A DNA stretch of 64,000 nt from Ascarosepion bandense (GCA_037127315.1 JBBBDQ010000350.1:4807001-4871000), one strand, 5' to 3'. Positions 32,210-42,776 are shown, counted from the stretch's first letter. Made by a program: numbers and translations. Notes: generated from the sequence alone by a model not told the origin.

Positions 32210-32420
32210 CAAGTGCAGTACTAGATTGCCAGCTAGGTCTCATAATTTTACAGTTGAAACGGTTAGATGTAACCGTAAATTTTACGCTAACATTTTTTCC
32301 TCCCGCACTTATGAAACTGTCTTCCGGATTCTTGCTTTCCACTCAACTTTAACTTTCAAGAATTTAAATGCAATGTTGATCGTTATCCTCTGTCTTGTTA
32401 ATCCCAGTCAATTTATTATA
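32210..32420 (+). mobile_element. LINE-J C-terminal fragment
   Basis: Encodes RSHNFTVETVRCNRKFYANI-FSSRTYE, the C-terminal block (HPFTVKxxxCxRxFYxNSF) of the Jockey/CR1-like LINE. Joined to the preceding RTE-like piece in opposite orientation. Confidence 0.65.
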
Positions 32421-32504
32421 ATTTATCTCCAATAACGTTTCCTTTCTTTATATTCCTACACAATCGATAACCCCTTCTGTTTTAATGTTATTATTACTTT
32501 GTTA

Positions 32505-32612
32505 GGGGTCAGTCAGTTAAATGAAATAAATGATACACGCTTGGGCGATCATGTCTCGAAAGAGACTTGACTGACTTACCACAGTAGGTTGCCATTGCTT
32601 TCTATGGTAGAA
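32505..32612 (-). mobile_element. SINE-A, 3' fragment
   Basis: 3' end, hairpin (TTTC loop in SINE orientation) and part of the body; truncated at 32612. Confidence 0.85.
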
Positions 32613-32809
32613 ACTCTTGTCACCTTAATTTATGATTGAATGCCTACTTAGGTACAAAATAGGTTTTATAAAGAATTTCCTCCCAAGTGAGCAGACGAAT
32701 AAACCTTCTCACCAGTTATTCTTGAAAGAATTCATCAACGACAAACAGTTAATAACGGTTTTCCGAACGACCTCATCGATAGCCAAATTGGATTGTTTTA
32801 CTGCAAGAG
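32613..32809. other. Unclassified DNA
   Basis: Nothing recognised. Confidence 0.35.
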
Positions 32810-33275
32810 GCAGGTTAAAAGGCCTTACCTGCATCTACCTTAATCTATCTCTTAAGGTTGGGCAAAGATATCGAGAGAATGTAGCCCTACCAGGTAGATT
32901 ATGCTCGCTGTAAGAACTGAAATAAAGAATCCAGGCTACTGGAGGCAGGCTAAAGGAACTTACCTGTACTGTTATGTTTACCAAAAGATACCGAGAGAAT
33001 CTAGCCCTATCAGGAAGGTTATTGTCATTGTAACAACTGAAGTAAAGAATCTAGACTACGGGAAGTAGGATAAAGAGATTACCTGTACCGTTATGCTTAA
33101 CCAAAGGTAACGAGAGAATGTAGATCTACCAGTTACTTTAATTTTACTGTAACAACTGAAAGAAAGAACCTAGGCTACGGGAGAAAGAGTAAAGAATTTT
33201 ACCTGTACCGTTATGGTCAGCCAAATGTACCGAGAGAATATAGCTCTACCAGGTAGGTTATTGTCACCAAAAAGC
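32810..33275. repeat. ~120-bp tandem satellite, four units
   Basis: TTACCTG marks units at 32825, 32960, 33079 and 33199. Shared segments include GAGAGAATGTAGC, CTACCAGGTAGGTTAT and TGTAACAACTGAA. Spacing is 135, 119 and 120, so the first unit carries an insertion. Confidence 0.88.
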
Positions 33276-33469
33276 ATACATTTTAACTTATCCTAAAAAA
33301 TTACCTGTGTATAATGCAGCCTGTTTCAAAATGCATTACTAGTAACCTCTTCAAAAAAAAGTACCTGTTTATAATGCGACTCCCTATTTTTGCGTAAAAA
33401 ACCTGATAATTACAACTGGGACTATACTTAAGTATATATGGTACCGCTAGCTAGGTACATAAATTCATA
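33276..33469. other. AT-rich DNA
   Basis: Two loosely similar TACCTGT.TATAATGC segments (33301, 33361) may be decayed satellite. Confidence 0.35.
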
Positions 33470-33660
33470 CATGCTTTGGGCGATCATGTCTCTTTCAAGA
33501 CATGACTGACTGGACAGAAGATTATCTCGCAGTGGTTTGCCATTGCTTCCTGTGGTAGACTGGTTGCCAGCCAAGGAATTCAACTGGAATTCGAACTCGC
33601 CCCCCCCCCCCCCCAATATCTCGTTCCGAGTCGATATCCACTGCACCACAACACACATCC
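33470..33660 (-). mobile_element. SINE-A with internal deletion and C run
   Basis: The SINE body is deleted between the third quarter and box B. A C run (33600-33614) replaces sequence between box B and the anticodon-like part. Its 3' hairpin loop is GAAA in SINE orientation, the flipped form. Confidence 0.85.
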
Positions 33661-33689
33661 TCAAGCAGACTCACTTTACCTATTTCGAA

Positions 33690-33880
33690 TCGTAGCTCAA
33701 TGTCTTCAACAGACTCGTGTAAAATACAAACATAGTATTTATTTTCTAAGCGCCGCTTAGATGTGGCACAAGGCCGAAAAAAATTAGGTACCCAGGGAGG
33801 ATCGAACTCACTACTCAGTTGTAACAAGTTAGAAAAAGACCAACTTGTTAACCATTGCACCACGTCGAGGTACTCAACTA
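33690..33880 (-). mobile_element. tRNA-derived SINE of a second type (SINE-C)
   Basis: Minus orientation. Box A GTGGTGCAATGGTTAAC and box B GAGTTCGATCCTC lie 60 bases apart, followed by a tail GGCCTTGTGCCACATC and a CTAAGCG/CGCTTAG palindrome (33748-33763). The tail motif also occurs at 21588. Confidence 0.75.
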
Positions 33881-34367
33881 CAAGGATAATAGTATGATAT
33901 ATATGCAAAAATGGTTAAAAATAACGGGAACATTGGTAATAAAAATGAAGAAGCCAACTTTGAATAATATCAACTATGAACACTGCCACAACATGCTGAC
34001 CGTAGTCAAAAGAAATTTCCATACCTATAAATACATTTTTACATATTTAGCTAATCAAACACCCTAGATTAACCGAAAGAGTTCGGACCCAGAGAATGTT
34101 TGGACAGTTTTTACACTCTCGATGTACAGAAGAGAAAATACTTGGATGAATGCAAGAAAAAATTTAAATCGTGCGTCCATTAAATCTTGTAAATGTTAAT
34201 CCAAGAACGGGTACTATTTAAGTAACGGGGAACTCATTCTACCACATCTGCCCACTAAAATAATAGGGATGTCAACCTAAACACGCGTGCCCATTAAAAA
34301 TAACGTCGGTAGTGTTTTAATATATATAAATACCTTGATTTTATAAGTACCTTGGACTGAAACGTCA
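33881..34367. other. Unclassified DNA
   Basis: No feature recognised; contains an open frame of 70 codons without family resemblance. Confidence 0.35.
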
Positions 34368-34675
34368 GTCAGTCAGTTAAGTGCCATACGTGAAACACGC
34401 TTGGGCGATCATGTCTAGAAAGAGACATCACTGACACTGCAGAGGTTTATCCCGCAGTAGGTTGCCATTGCTTTCTGTGGTAGACTGCTTGCCGACCAAG
34501 GCTACAGAGCCCAATCTGTCCTGTTATTTAACCCATAACTGGAAGGAATAGACGGATTAATACCTTTCCTAAGGGTATTTGCGTGTAAGTGAATGAAATG
34601 AATTCAATTGGAATTCGAACTAGGCTCCCTGGTTTCTCGTTCCGAGCCGATATCCACTGCACCACAACACACATC
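34368..34675 (-). mobile_element. SINE-A, full length
   Basis: Complete from CAGTCAGTTAAGTGCC to CCACTGCACCACAACAC, with box B complement GGAATTCGAACT. Hairpin loop TTTC in SINE orientation with one stem mutation. Confidence 0.9.
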
Positions 34676-34768
34676 AGTAGTGTGTTAAAATACATAATTA
34701 CCTTGATTGCACAAGTATCTTGAAATGTAACATCAGTGGTGTTTTAAAACAGATGAATATCTACTTGA

Positions 34769-35056
34769 GCGTTGTGGTGCAACTGAAAGAAAAATCGAAT
34801 AGCCGAGTTCAAATTCCAGATCAATTCGTTGCATTCACTTACGCGCATTTACCCGTGGGTAAGTTATTAATCTGTCTCATTTCCATCTATGTATAGGTTA
34901 AATGACAGGACAGATTGGGTTTTATAGCCTTGTTTGACAATTAAGAAAGTAATTGCAACCTACTGTGTGAAAAACTTCTGCCTAGTCACTCCTGTCACTT
35001 TCGAGACATGATCGCCTAAGCGTGTATTACATATGACACTTAATTGACTGAACTTG
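34769..35056 (+). mobile_element. SINE-A, full length
   Basis: Starts GCGTTGTGGTGCAACTG and ends CACTTAATTGACTGA. Box A is mutated (CAACTGAAAG instead of CAGTGGATAT), so transcription is unlikely. Confidence 0.88.
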
Positions 35057-35242
35057 ATTGTGTAAGCATTTTGAGATATAACCTCAGTTGTTTTAAAATA
35101 GACAAATATCTTGGTTTTTAACGAAAGACTTGGCGGAATTTGAAATACATCAATGTCACAGTCGTTCGAATAGACGACAGCATTAATTAAAACAGCTCAG
35201 GCACATTGGCGTTTGTTCAGCACTATGCTGAGCAGATCTTAG

Positions 35243-35995
35243 CTTTTTTTTTATAATCATATTGCCCCAAGCAAGGCAGTTTACTGTCACTGGTGCGCAA
35301 GGGGGTTACATAGGAGGAAAGTTATGAGAAAGAGTAAACGGGTTACAGGGGGTGTCAGGAAGTGGGTAAGAAAAGGATGAAAATACTGATGAGAGTGGAG
35401 CATAAGAGGGGATGCAAGTCAGTGAGATAGGAGATGACTATTGACTTTACATTTAAACTCCTGGAGATTGTAGCTGTCGGGGAAGCAAGTAAACGGAAGG
35501 GAATTCCACAGATGAGATGTGCAAGAAAAGGAGCGGCTGGAGAAGAATTTGCGTTTACATTTTATTGGTTTCACAGTAAAAGGGTAGGATCTAGTTGCTA
35601 ATTATATGGCTAGAGTAAATTCATATATAGGGGGCAGAAGAGATCTAAGTTCATCGGAGCAGAAGCTGTGAAGGTATTTTTAGAAGAGATACAGGGAAGC
35701 CACATTGCGCTGGTGAGAAAGTGACTGTATCTGAGCTGCCCAGTCGGGATTGATCACAATACAGATTCTCCGTTGGATTTTGTCAAGAAGCCCTAGGTGG
35801 ATAGCAGGAGCACCAGACCAGATATGGCAGCAGTATTTAATGCACGAGCGAATAGTAGAATATATGCAGGATGGTTTCAGATGGGAAAAAAATTCCTGGT
35901 CCTACACAGAGAATCGACCTTCTTAGCAGCAGATTTCGATATAGTCATTCCATTTTATTACAGTTTCTGTGGGAGAGCGCGTTATCTGGTTGGAT
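35243..35995 (-). mobile_element. LINE-J copy 2
   Basis: Poly-T at 35243-35252, then the shared 3' end (CCCCAAGCAAGGCAGTTTAC). Coding on the minus strand includes an SHRR-like block and the upstream IEYCCHIW-like region. 5'-truncated near 35995, with a hAT insertion just beyond. Confidence 0.85.
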
Positions 35996-36055
35996 AAAAT
36001 AAAGCCTTCACGCTCAAACACTTGGTCACTTCGTTCTAGCACAATCGTCGACAGC

Positions 36056-36063
36056 GTCTAAAG
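36056..36063. repeat. 8-bp target duplication, left
   Basis: GTCTAAAG, identical to 36576-36583, immediately outside the hAT terminus. Confidence 0.95.
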
Positions 36064-36575
36064 CAGTGGTTCCCAAATTTTTTCTGTCATTTCCCCCTAC
36101 ACCCAGTTTAACCATCCAGATTTCCCCCTTCATTTGTATGAAAGAAAGAGCAGTTAAAACACACTGAAACTATTTCCTAATTTATTTTTCAAGTGTACAA
36201 ATATACTGATAAACTTATAGTTACAAAGTAAAGTGGATAGAGAGCAGTTAGTAACAACTAAGCATAGCCATAGAGAGCGTTTAGTAACAAATAAAAGGAC
36301 ATTTGTTTTCTCTTTAAATTAAATTAGTGAGAAGGGTGATGCTGCTTCTTGTGCACCAGTGTATCAATATCAGGGTTAGTTTTGGCAAGCGCGCAACGTA
36401 TGTCCCATTCCACCTCCAGTCGGTTTCGTGCTTTGGGCTTGATTGTGAGTTAAGTAGAAATCCTGACTCACAAAGGTAGGTTGTGGAAAACAGAATGAGG
36501 ATTTTCAATTATTTCCTCCCTGATAGCTTCAAATTCCCTCCCAGGGGAAAATTTCCCCCAGTTTGGAAATCGCTG
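36064..36575 (-). mobile_element. hAT deletion element with dimerisation-domain remnant
   Basis: 512 bp bounded by imperfect hAT-type terminal repeats: CAGTGGTTCCCAAATTTT on the left, CAGCGATTTCCAAACTGG inward from the right. Perfect 8-bp target duplications (GTCTAAAG) flank it. The minus strand keeps the C-terminal hAT domain (FSTTYLCESGF, then LNSQSSPKHETDWRWNGTYV), resembling ZBED5-type transposases. All catalytic parts are deleted, so it depends on a transposase elsewhere. Boundaries are certain. Confidence 0.95.
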
Positions 36576-36583
36576 GTCTAAAG
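36576..36583. repeat. 8-bp target duplication, right
   Basis: GTCTAAAG, identical to 36056-36063. Confidence 0.95.
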
Positions 36584-36595
36584 GGTCTGTCTACT

Positions 36596-36800
36596 GAATT
36601 TCACTCACAAGGCTTCGGTCAACCTGTGGTATGGTTTTAGAGGCAATTTTCCAAATATGCCTTGCGCTTGTAACGCCTCCCTTACATAAAAAACATCAAA
36701 AAGTAAATTTCTTGACAAATCGATTTTGGTGAGATTCGAACCTGGTTCTCTTGGTGTAAAGTGAACGTTATAATCACTCGGCCATGTGCTCATATATATT
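36596..36800 (-). mobile_element. tRNA-derived SINE (SINE-D)
   Basis: Minus orientation. Box A-like CATGGCCGAGTGATTATAAC and perfect box B GGTTCGAATCTC sit about 45 bases apart in a tRNA-like layout. The body ends with a CACAAGGCTTCGGTCAACC complement. Could instead be a tRNA pseudogene fused to other DNA. Confidence 0.65.
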
Positions 36801-36899
36801 AAGGAGTAACGACAGAGTATTGAAGCAATTCACTGTCATTAAATATCCAGCATAAGCCACCCGATATTAATGGTGGGGAAAATAATAATGATAATATTG

Positions 36900-37142
36900 G
36901 GGAATTCGTTGCATTCACTTTCGCGCAAATACTCTTGGGAAAGGTATTAATTCGTCTCTTCTCTCTCTAGCCTTGGGTTAAATAACAGGACAGATTGGGT
37001 TCTATAGCCTTAGCCGGCAACCAGTCTACCGCAGAAAGTAATGGCAACCTACTGCTGGATAATCTTCTGCCCAGTCAAGTCATGTCTCGAAAGAGACATG
37101 ATCGCCCAAAGCGTGTATCATGTATGACACTTAACTGACTGA
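36900..37142 (+). mobile_element. SINE-A lacking its head
   Basis: Starts at GAATTCGTTGCATTCACTTT and runs to TGACTGACTGACTGA. Hairpin loop GAAA, the flipped form. Confidence 0.9.
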
Positions 37143-37191
37143 CTGACTGAATTTAAAAGTTGAAAGCATGAGTAAGTCTTCTACTGGGCAT

Positions 37192-37246
37192 AAAGAGGGG
37201 GATCGGTTTTCTATTGTTATGAAGTAATAAACTGATACCCCACTAA
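37192..37246. repeat. 55-bp foldback element, copy 3
   Basis: AAAGAGGGGGATCGGTTT opposite AAACTGATACCCCACT. Same 55-bp length as the copies in the 4-5 kb region, but with more arm mismatches. Lies between two SINE-A pieces. Confidence 0.65.
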
Positions 37247-37261
37247 TTACTACTTAATAAT

Positions 37262-37358
37262 ATAATACATCTCTTCCCTCTCTAGCTATGAGTCAAATAA
37301 TAAGACAGATTAGATTTTATAGCCTTGACTGGCAACCAGTCTACCGCAGAAAATAATA
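37262..37358 (+). mobile_element. SINE-A, central fragment
   Basis: ATCTCTTCCCTC through ACCAGTCTACCGCAG; interrupted by the next copy. Confidence 0.8.
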
Positions 37359-37362
37359 GATA

Positions 37363-37656
37363 TCCGCTTGGAACGACAACTCGGGGAGCCGAGTTCGAAA
37401 TCCAGTTGAATTCGTTGCATTCACTTACACGCAAATACTCTTGCGAAAGGTATTAATCCGTCTATTCCTTCCAGTTATTGGTTAAATAACAGGACAAATT
37501 GGGTTCTGTAGCCTTCTGTAGCCCTGGCTGGTAACCACTCTACCGCAGAAAGTAATGGCAACCTACTGCTGGATAATCTTCTGCCCAGTCATTCATGTCT
37601 CTTTCGAGACATAATCGCCCAATCGTGTATCACGTATGGAACTTAATTGACTGGCT
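37363..37656 (+). mobile_element. SINE-A, nearly full length
   Basis: From GATATCCGCTTGG with box B GAGTTCGAAATCC to AATTGACTGGCTGA. Hairpin loop TTTC. Contains a small internal duplication (GTAGCCTTCTGTAGCC). Confidence 0.9.
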
Positions 37657-38404
37657 GAATACTGGGGAAAGTGCTGGAGTATTGAACGAACTTGCTATCA
37701 CATAATCTACAGTACAAGCCACCTGCTAATGACTGCAAACATTCAACGAAAGAAAATATAAATACATTTCTTCAAACCATTTTGCTTTCAGAAAAGCTTG
37801 TTCACAACGGTTAATGTAGATACATTGGAAACAACAGAATCAAAAGTAAAAAAGCATTCATGTCATTGTCAATTTTTCAGTTGAATATAAGTGGGGGGTT
37901 GCATTGTTATCTAGAGTCTGGAGACGGGTGCTTCTATTTTTAAATTGTCTAAGTAAATTTATGAAACATTACAGTTCCATGTCAATTTTCATTATAATCA
38001 TTCTTTCTCAGCGTCCTTTAGATGTTTCACCACCCCAAAATATATTTCCATCTCGCTCAGTCAAATATATATATATATATATAATTCGTATCCTTTGGAT
38101 TCAAAGAAAATGTTAATTCATTATTCATTTATCTCTCAATTCTAAGTTGGTTCGCAAACCAACTTCATCGACGGAAAGTCTAAAACAATGCAGGAACTGG
38201 TAGTCAGTTTTTTAAATACCTTGTTCTGTGGAAGCTTTTCCAAGTGAATAGATTTGATCATCCGTTATTTAAGGTTAGTTTTGATATAATCACTGGGGAT
38301 ATTGGCTTTTGTGTTTTTTGCTATCAACAAACTCTCAATATAACCAACATATAATCATGGAAAATAAACATTAACAATCGGAAAATCTATTTCGACCTGG
38401 GTAG
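37657..38404. other. Unclassified DNA
   Basis: Only a 9-bp hairpin (38144-38165) and a short TA run (38066-38082) noted. Confidence 0.35.
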
Positions 38405-39179
38405 GGTATATATTATGTTGGCCAGAAAGTCATGACTCACTCAGGAATCGGAAACAAAACAACAAAATTTAATATATATATCAGGCTTGCTAGAAATTCT
38501 TAACTCACATACGGTGCGGAAAAGGAATAGGAAAATTTACTATATATGAGGTTGGCCAGAAATTCTTGAATTTGACTCATTTAGAAAGCGGAAAAAAACA
38601 AAATTTATTATATATATATATATATATTATGTTGGCCAGAAAGTCATGACTCACTCAGGAATCGGAAACAAAACAACAAAATTCAATATATATATCAGGC
38701 TTGCTAGAAATTCTTAACTCACATACGGTGCGGAAAAGGAATAGGAAAATTTACTATATATGAGGTTGGCCAGAAATTCTTGAATTTGACTCATTTAGAA
38801 AGCGGAAAAAAACAAAATTTATTATATATATATATATATATTATGTTGGCCAGAAAGTCATGACTCACTCAGGAATCGGAAACAAAACAACAAAATTCAA
38901 TATATATATCAGGCTTGCTAGAAATTCTTAACTCACATACGGTGCGGAAAAGGAATAGGAAAATTTACTATATATGAGGGTGGCCAGAAATTCTTGAATT
39001 TGACTCATTTAGAAAGCGGAAAAAAAACAAAATTTATTATATATATATATATATTAGGTTGGCTAGAAAGTCCTGACTCACTCAGGAAACGGAAAGAAAA
39101 TTAAAAAATTTAGTATATATATTAGGCTAATTAGAAATTCTTAACTCATTTAAAAAGCGGAAAGGAAACAATAAAATTA
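38405..39179. repeat. Higher-order satellite of mariner-TIR-like monomers
   Basis: Three and a half units of about 214 bp start near 38411, 38625, 38839 and 39050. Each unit holds three related monomers of about 70 bp. All three match the terminal sequence of the mariner relic that follows: GGCCAGAAAGTCATGACTCA, GCTAGAAATTCTTAACTCA, GGCCAGAAATTCTTGAATTT. Copies 1 to 3 are almost identical. Confidence 0.9.
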
Positions 39180-39828
39180 GTATATAATAGGTTGGCCAGA
39201 AAGTCTTGAATTTGACTCATTTCGGAATCGGAAAGAAAATAAAATTTTATGTAATAACACCAACTATTATTCTTCAAAATAAAGACCATCATTTTTGACA
39301 ATCTTTAGCCCAGCGATCAGCAAGCATCCGAATCTGTCCTAGATTCTAGCAGGATTTTAATAAAAAAAAAAAAAAAAAAAAAAAAGAAAAAAAGAAAAAA
39401 GCTGCAAACAAGTTACCTTCAATTCATTAAAAAAAATAGATTGCTCGTCACAGAGGAAATGTGCCATTAAACGGACATGCCATTATAACTCCGGAGCAAC
39501 ATCGGGACACAATGGTGTATGTGGATGAATTTAAACATCGTCCATTTGTTTGAACTTTTCTTTAGTCAACCTGACAGTGTGTGACCTAACATTGTCTTGC
39601 TGAAACAAAGGTTGAACTTGATTTACCAAGACAGGGTACTCCTTTTTTGGATAGTCGTATACTCGCGGTATATATGCTGGCATTACTGTTTAGCGCCGAT
39701 GGCACGAACATCTGAAACAAATTTGAAATGCAGTACTCCTTGGAAATTCCACCAAAACAGAGACTAAGATTTGTTGTTTTCTTTCCGTTTCCTAAATGAG
39801 TCATGACTTTCTGGCAAACTTAGTACAT
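39180..39828 (-). pseudogene. Mariner-like element with decayed transposase
   Basis: Terminal repeats: GTTGGCCAGAAAGTCTTGAA at 39192 on the left and the complement of TTTGCCAGAAAGTCATGACT near 39796-39820 on the right. Frameshifted minus coding gives QDNVRSHTVRLTKEKFKQMD, PDVAPS and IVKNDGLYFEE, typical of mariner (family QDNARPHTA...). The third catalytic Asp is lost and much of the N-terminal half is missing. An A/T run at 39361-39403 interrupts it. Confidence 0.85.
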
Positions 39829-40044
39829 GCTAATGAGTAGGAGATATGTGGATAAATTTCCAAAGTTATCGGACATCTTTTAACGTACTAACGTAATATT
39901 ATACAGGTTCTAGACGACCACGTAATATCGACTCTTTCTCAGGACAACAGTGAAAGACCACAAAACCTATAGGAACCTGATTAGAGTAAATGTGGATTTA
40001 CGGATTTCAACATAGAGTGTTTGGATCCTTTAATTTTAACAAGA
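39829..40044. other. Unclassified DNA
   Basis: Nothing recognised. Confidence 0.4.
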
Positions 40045-40304
40045 CTACCGAGTTCGAATTCTAATCGAATTCCTTGCATACACTTACGCACAAATACCAT
40101 TGAGAAAGGTATTAATCCGTCTCTTCCCTCCAGTTATGGGTTAAATAAGAGGACAGATTGGGTTCTATAGCCTTGGTCGGCAACCAGTCTACCGCAGAAA
40201 GCAATGGCAACCTACTGTGGGATAATCTTCTGCCCAGTCAGTCATGTCTCTTTCGAGACATGATCGCCCTAAGCGTGTATCACGTATGGTACTTAACAGA
40301 CTGA
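40045..40304 (+). mobile_element. SINE-A lacking box A
   Basis: Starts at TACCGAGTTCGAATTC (box B) and ends CTTAACAGACTGA; hairpin loop TTTC. Confidence 0.9.
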
Positions 40305-40337
40305 GTTTTTTATATAAATGGATACACAATGTGTTTT

Positions 40338-40392
<55 letters not shown>

Positions 40393-40410
40393 CGCACACA
40401 CACACACACA
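40338..40410. repeat. (CA)n microsatellite
   Basis: Long CA run ending exactly at the Helitron 5' terminus. Confidence 0.95.
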
Positions 40411-40736
40411 TCTAAACTTATTTATAAATGAAACTTTGTCTCTCTGTGTGTGTCTGTGTCTGTGTCTGTGTGTGTTCGTTACCTATAGACTCCGAAACGG
40501 CTGAACCTATTTTCTTGAAAATTTACACAGTTGTACTATAAGCATCTGCGAGTGTTCTTAGCTAGGTTTTGTGTCGAGGTACCCCCGATAAATATCGAAA
40601 ATCGATAATCGAAAAAATTGGGTTATAGAAGGATTGGTCCAATTTTAATCAAATTTGATACACTGATAGACAAAGACATAAGAAACGATATTCAGAATTT
40701 TCAAGGTTGCAACTCTTACAATAGTGCAGAAAATCG

Positions 40737-40778
<42 letters not shown>

Positions 40779-41143
40779 GGCAAGATGTTTGTGTGTGTGT
40801 CTGTGTCTGTTTATCTGTCTGTATGTCTGTATTTTTTTCAGCACTTTTATTTTAGTTTTTGCTTCGGATTTGGCTCTAAGTAGGTATAGTAGTAGTTCTT
40901 AGTCTCAGACATGATACCATTTACTCAGAGGACTTATTTAACCTTCAAAGTTCAGTTTACGACAAAAATACTTATTTGAATTCGATACCAGGAAATCAAA
41001 ATTTGACTTACATCCATTCATTTTTCTTTCATTCTACGGTTTCACTTTAACTGGAAACAACTATTGCTTTTTAGTCTTTCGTGACAACATCCAAAGTTTT
41101 AAAGCTTTCATTACATCCGGGCAACGGCGGGCTATACTGCTAG
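40411..41143 (+). mobile_element. Non-autonomous Helitron, copy A (intact ends)
   Basis: 5' end TCTAAACTTATTTATAAATG; 3' end CCGGGCAACGGCGGGCTATA followed by CTGCTAG, with the small GC hairpin just inside, as in Helitrons. Host bases are A before and T after, the expected A^T target. It encodes no Rep/helicase. Short GT and longer TA runs lie at the positions where the other copies also have them (40447-40475, 40739-40774). Confidence 0.92.
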
Positions 41144-41159
41144 TATATATATATATTAT

Positions 41160-41480
41160 TGTGCATTTAGGTAATAAATTTTCTTTTAGCCATGCCAGAT
41201 TAAAGGACTTATTTTTTAATAAAATCCGTTCATACACACGAATAATTATTCACGTATTATAATTAAAAGATGTCAGAAATGAGCTGTAACGTTGACATCA
41301 GCTTAATAACCAAAAACTGTCTGGGTTCGATTCGTGGTAGTGGATGCGCACTGCTGATGAGTCCCAAATATAGGACGAAACGGCCGTCCAGTGCTTTCTG
41401 TATTCTGTTGAGGTCGAATATAAAGCTCGATGATTTACTTAATAATTGTTCAAATCCTCCTACTACTTCTTGAATATATA
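41160..41480 (+). mobile_element. Hammerhead-bearing short repeat
   Basis: The left part (41160-41310) matches the two copies at 9.1-9.6 kb. The right part contains a tRNA box B-like GGTTCGATTCG at 41324-41334 and, 13 bases further on, a complete hammerhead ribozyme. It ends near a TA run at 41475. No protein coding. Could be a retrozyme-like or PLE-derived non-autonomous retroelement. Confidence 0.6.
41348..41394 (+). ncRNA. Hammerhead self-cleaving ribozyme, complete core
   Basis: Stem I GCACTG/CAGTGC (6 perfect pairs) encloses the invariant core CTGATGA (41354-41360). Stem II is GTCC/GGAC with loop CAAATATA, then GAAA (41377-41380). Minimal stem III AC/GT has loop GGCC, and the cleavage triplet GTC ends at C 41388. 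Every invariant core base is present. Predicted cut is between 41388 and 41389. Layout is close to the schistosome and PLE-type hammerheads with a very short stem III. Confidence 0.95.
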
Positions 41481-41499
41481 TATATAATATATATCACAG

Positions 41500-42140
41500 G
41501 CTTTGGTAAAATTTAGGGCCCCTTTGCAATTCTGTATAAAACACCTTAAACACCATAAAATGAGATTAAAAAAATCATAAAATTAGTTATTTTCTATTCT
41601 TTAAAGAAAAATATAACGTTTTATTAACTACTGTGTATTTGTTTTCATTATGACAAAAAGAAATGAGTACTTAACCATAAGAGGTTTTGTGTACCACCAT
41701 CATATTTTTTCTTCAAGAAACTACCACTTACTTAAATTACTGATTTAAAAATTCTTGGAATCCTTTCCAAATGTTAAAAAGAATCTACATGGAAAACCTT
41801 CCAAAGCATTCTTCAAGCACTGAAATAGCCCACTTTCAATCTAACTCTTGGGGTATTCTCTTTGAACTCTTTATTCCAATTCATTCCCACTAATTCAATG
41901 GGAGATAAGTCAGGAAACTGAGGCGGCCAGGTGATAATTTCCAAATTTTTGTTTCTTTTTTTTCACTTGAGGTAATTTCGACATAATTTAGAGGAGTGTT
42001 TTGTTTTGTTGAAAAGTGATTTGTATTCAATTAAGTAAGCCAGACAGTATATCATGTCTTTGCAAAATCGAATGATATTGTTCTTTTTTCATGATTCCCT
42101 TGAGCTGAATCGAATCTCCAGCCATTTTTGGTATGGACAA
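41500..42140 (-). pseudogene. Tc1-like transposase relic
   Basis: Minus-strand pieces include GIMKKEQYHSILQRH, FQQNKT (where family members have FQQDN), a PQxxEKxxGxxHLAA-like stretch in place of the PPxSPDLNPIE block, and GNELE-RVQREYPKS. The order matches Tc1-type transposases. The second catalytic Asp reads Asn and there are several frameshifts, so it is dead. Confidence 0.65.
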
Positions 42141-42712
42141 AATGTCTATCGAGGGGTTAATGGTTAAAAGAAAAAGTTATGTTTCACATGCAAAATATTA
42201 ATGATTTAGCAAAAAGTATTGTTGACAAGCGAATGAAAATTTGAACGTTTTAGTTGTAAGAAGAGACTGGAGAAAACCCTAGAAATAAACGTATATGCAC
42301 TGTGTTAACAGAAATTGTTCTCTTTTAATTAAAAAAATATATATATTTCATCAAAGAAGTTGGTGGTAAACTCTTTGCCTGAAGTATATATATATATATA
42401 TAAAGTTAAAAAAAGAAAGTGTATATAGGTAAAATCCACAAAAATCATACCTTATTAATATTAATTTTATCAATATTAAAAATGATCCAGGTAGAGATTA
42501 GAGAGATCATCCGATTACGCTACCATGGTTTCAACGTTTCGGTATCATCACCCGTTATAGAGTAAGTGATTTCCTAACACTTTATTTTGAAGCATAAGTT
42601 ATAAATGGAACATTGTATTTCATTATTTTTAAAGAAAAATATTGGAGTGGCAGAGTGTAAGTCGGTTCATATTTTTTCTTCAGATTAGATCTTTTGCAAG
42701 AGTGTGCAGTAA
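42141..42712. other. AT-rich DNA
   Basis: Contains TA runs and, near 42530, the complement of GGGTGATGATACCGAAACG, a short hairpin-like motif seen at some retroelement ends. Confidence 0.3.
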
Positions 42713-42738
42713 TCTAAACTTATTTATAAATGGAACTT

Positions 42739-42776
<38 letters not shown>

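Noticed and set aside
36735..36795. Functional tRNA gene on the minus strand
   Set aside because: Box B is perfect but acceptor pairing is poor and SINE-like body sequence follows; better as a SINE head.
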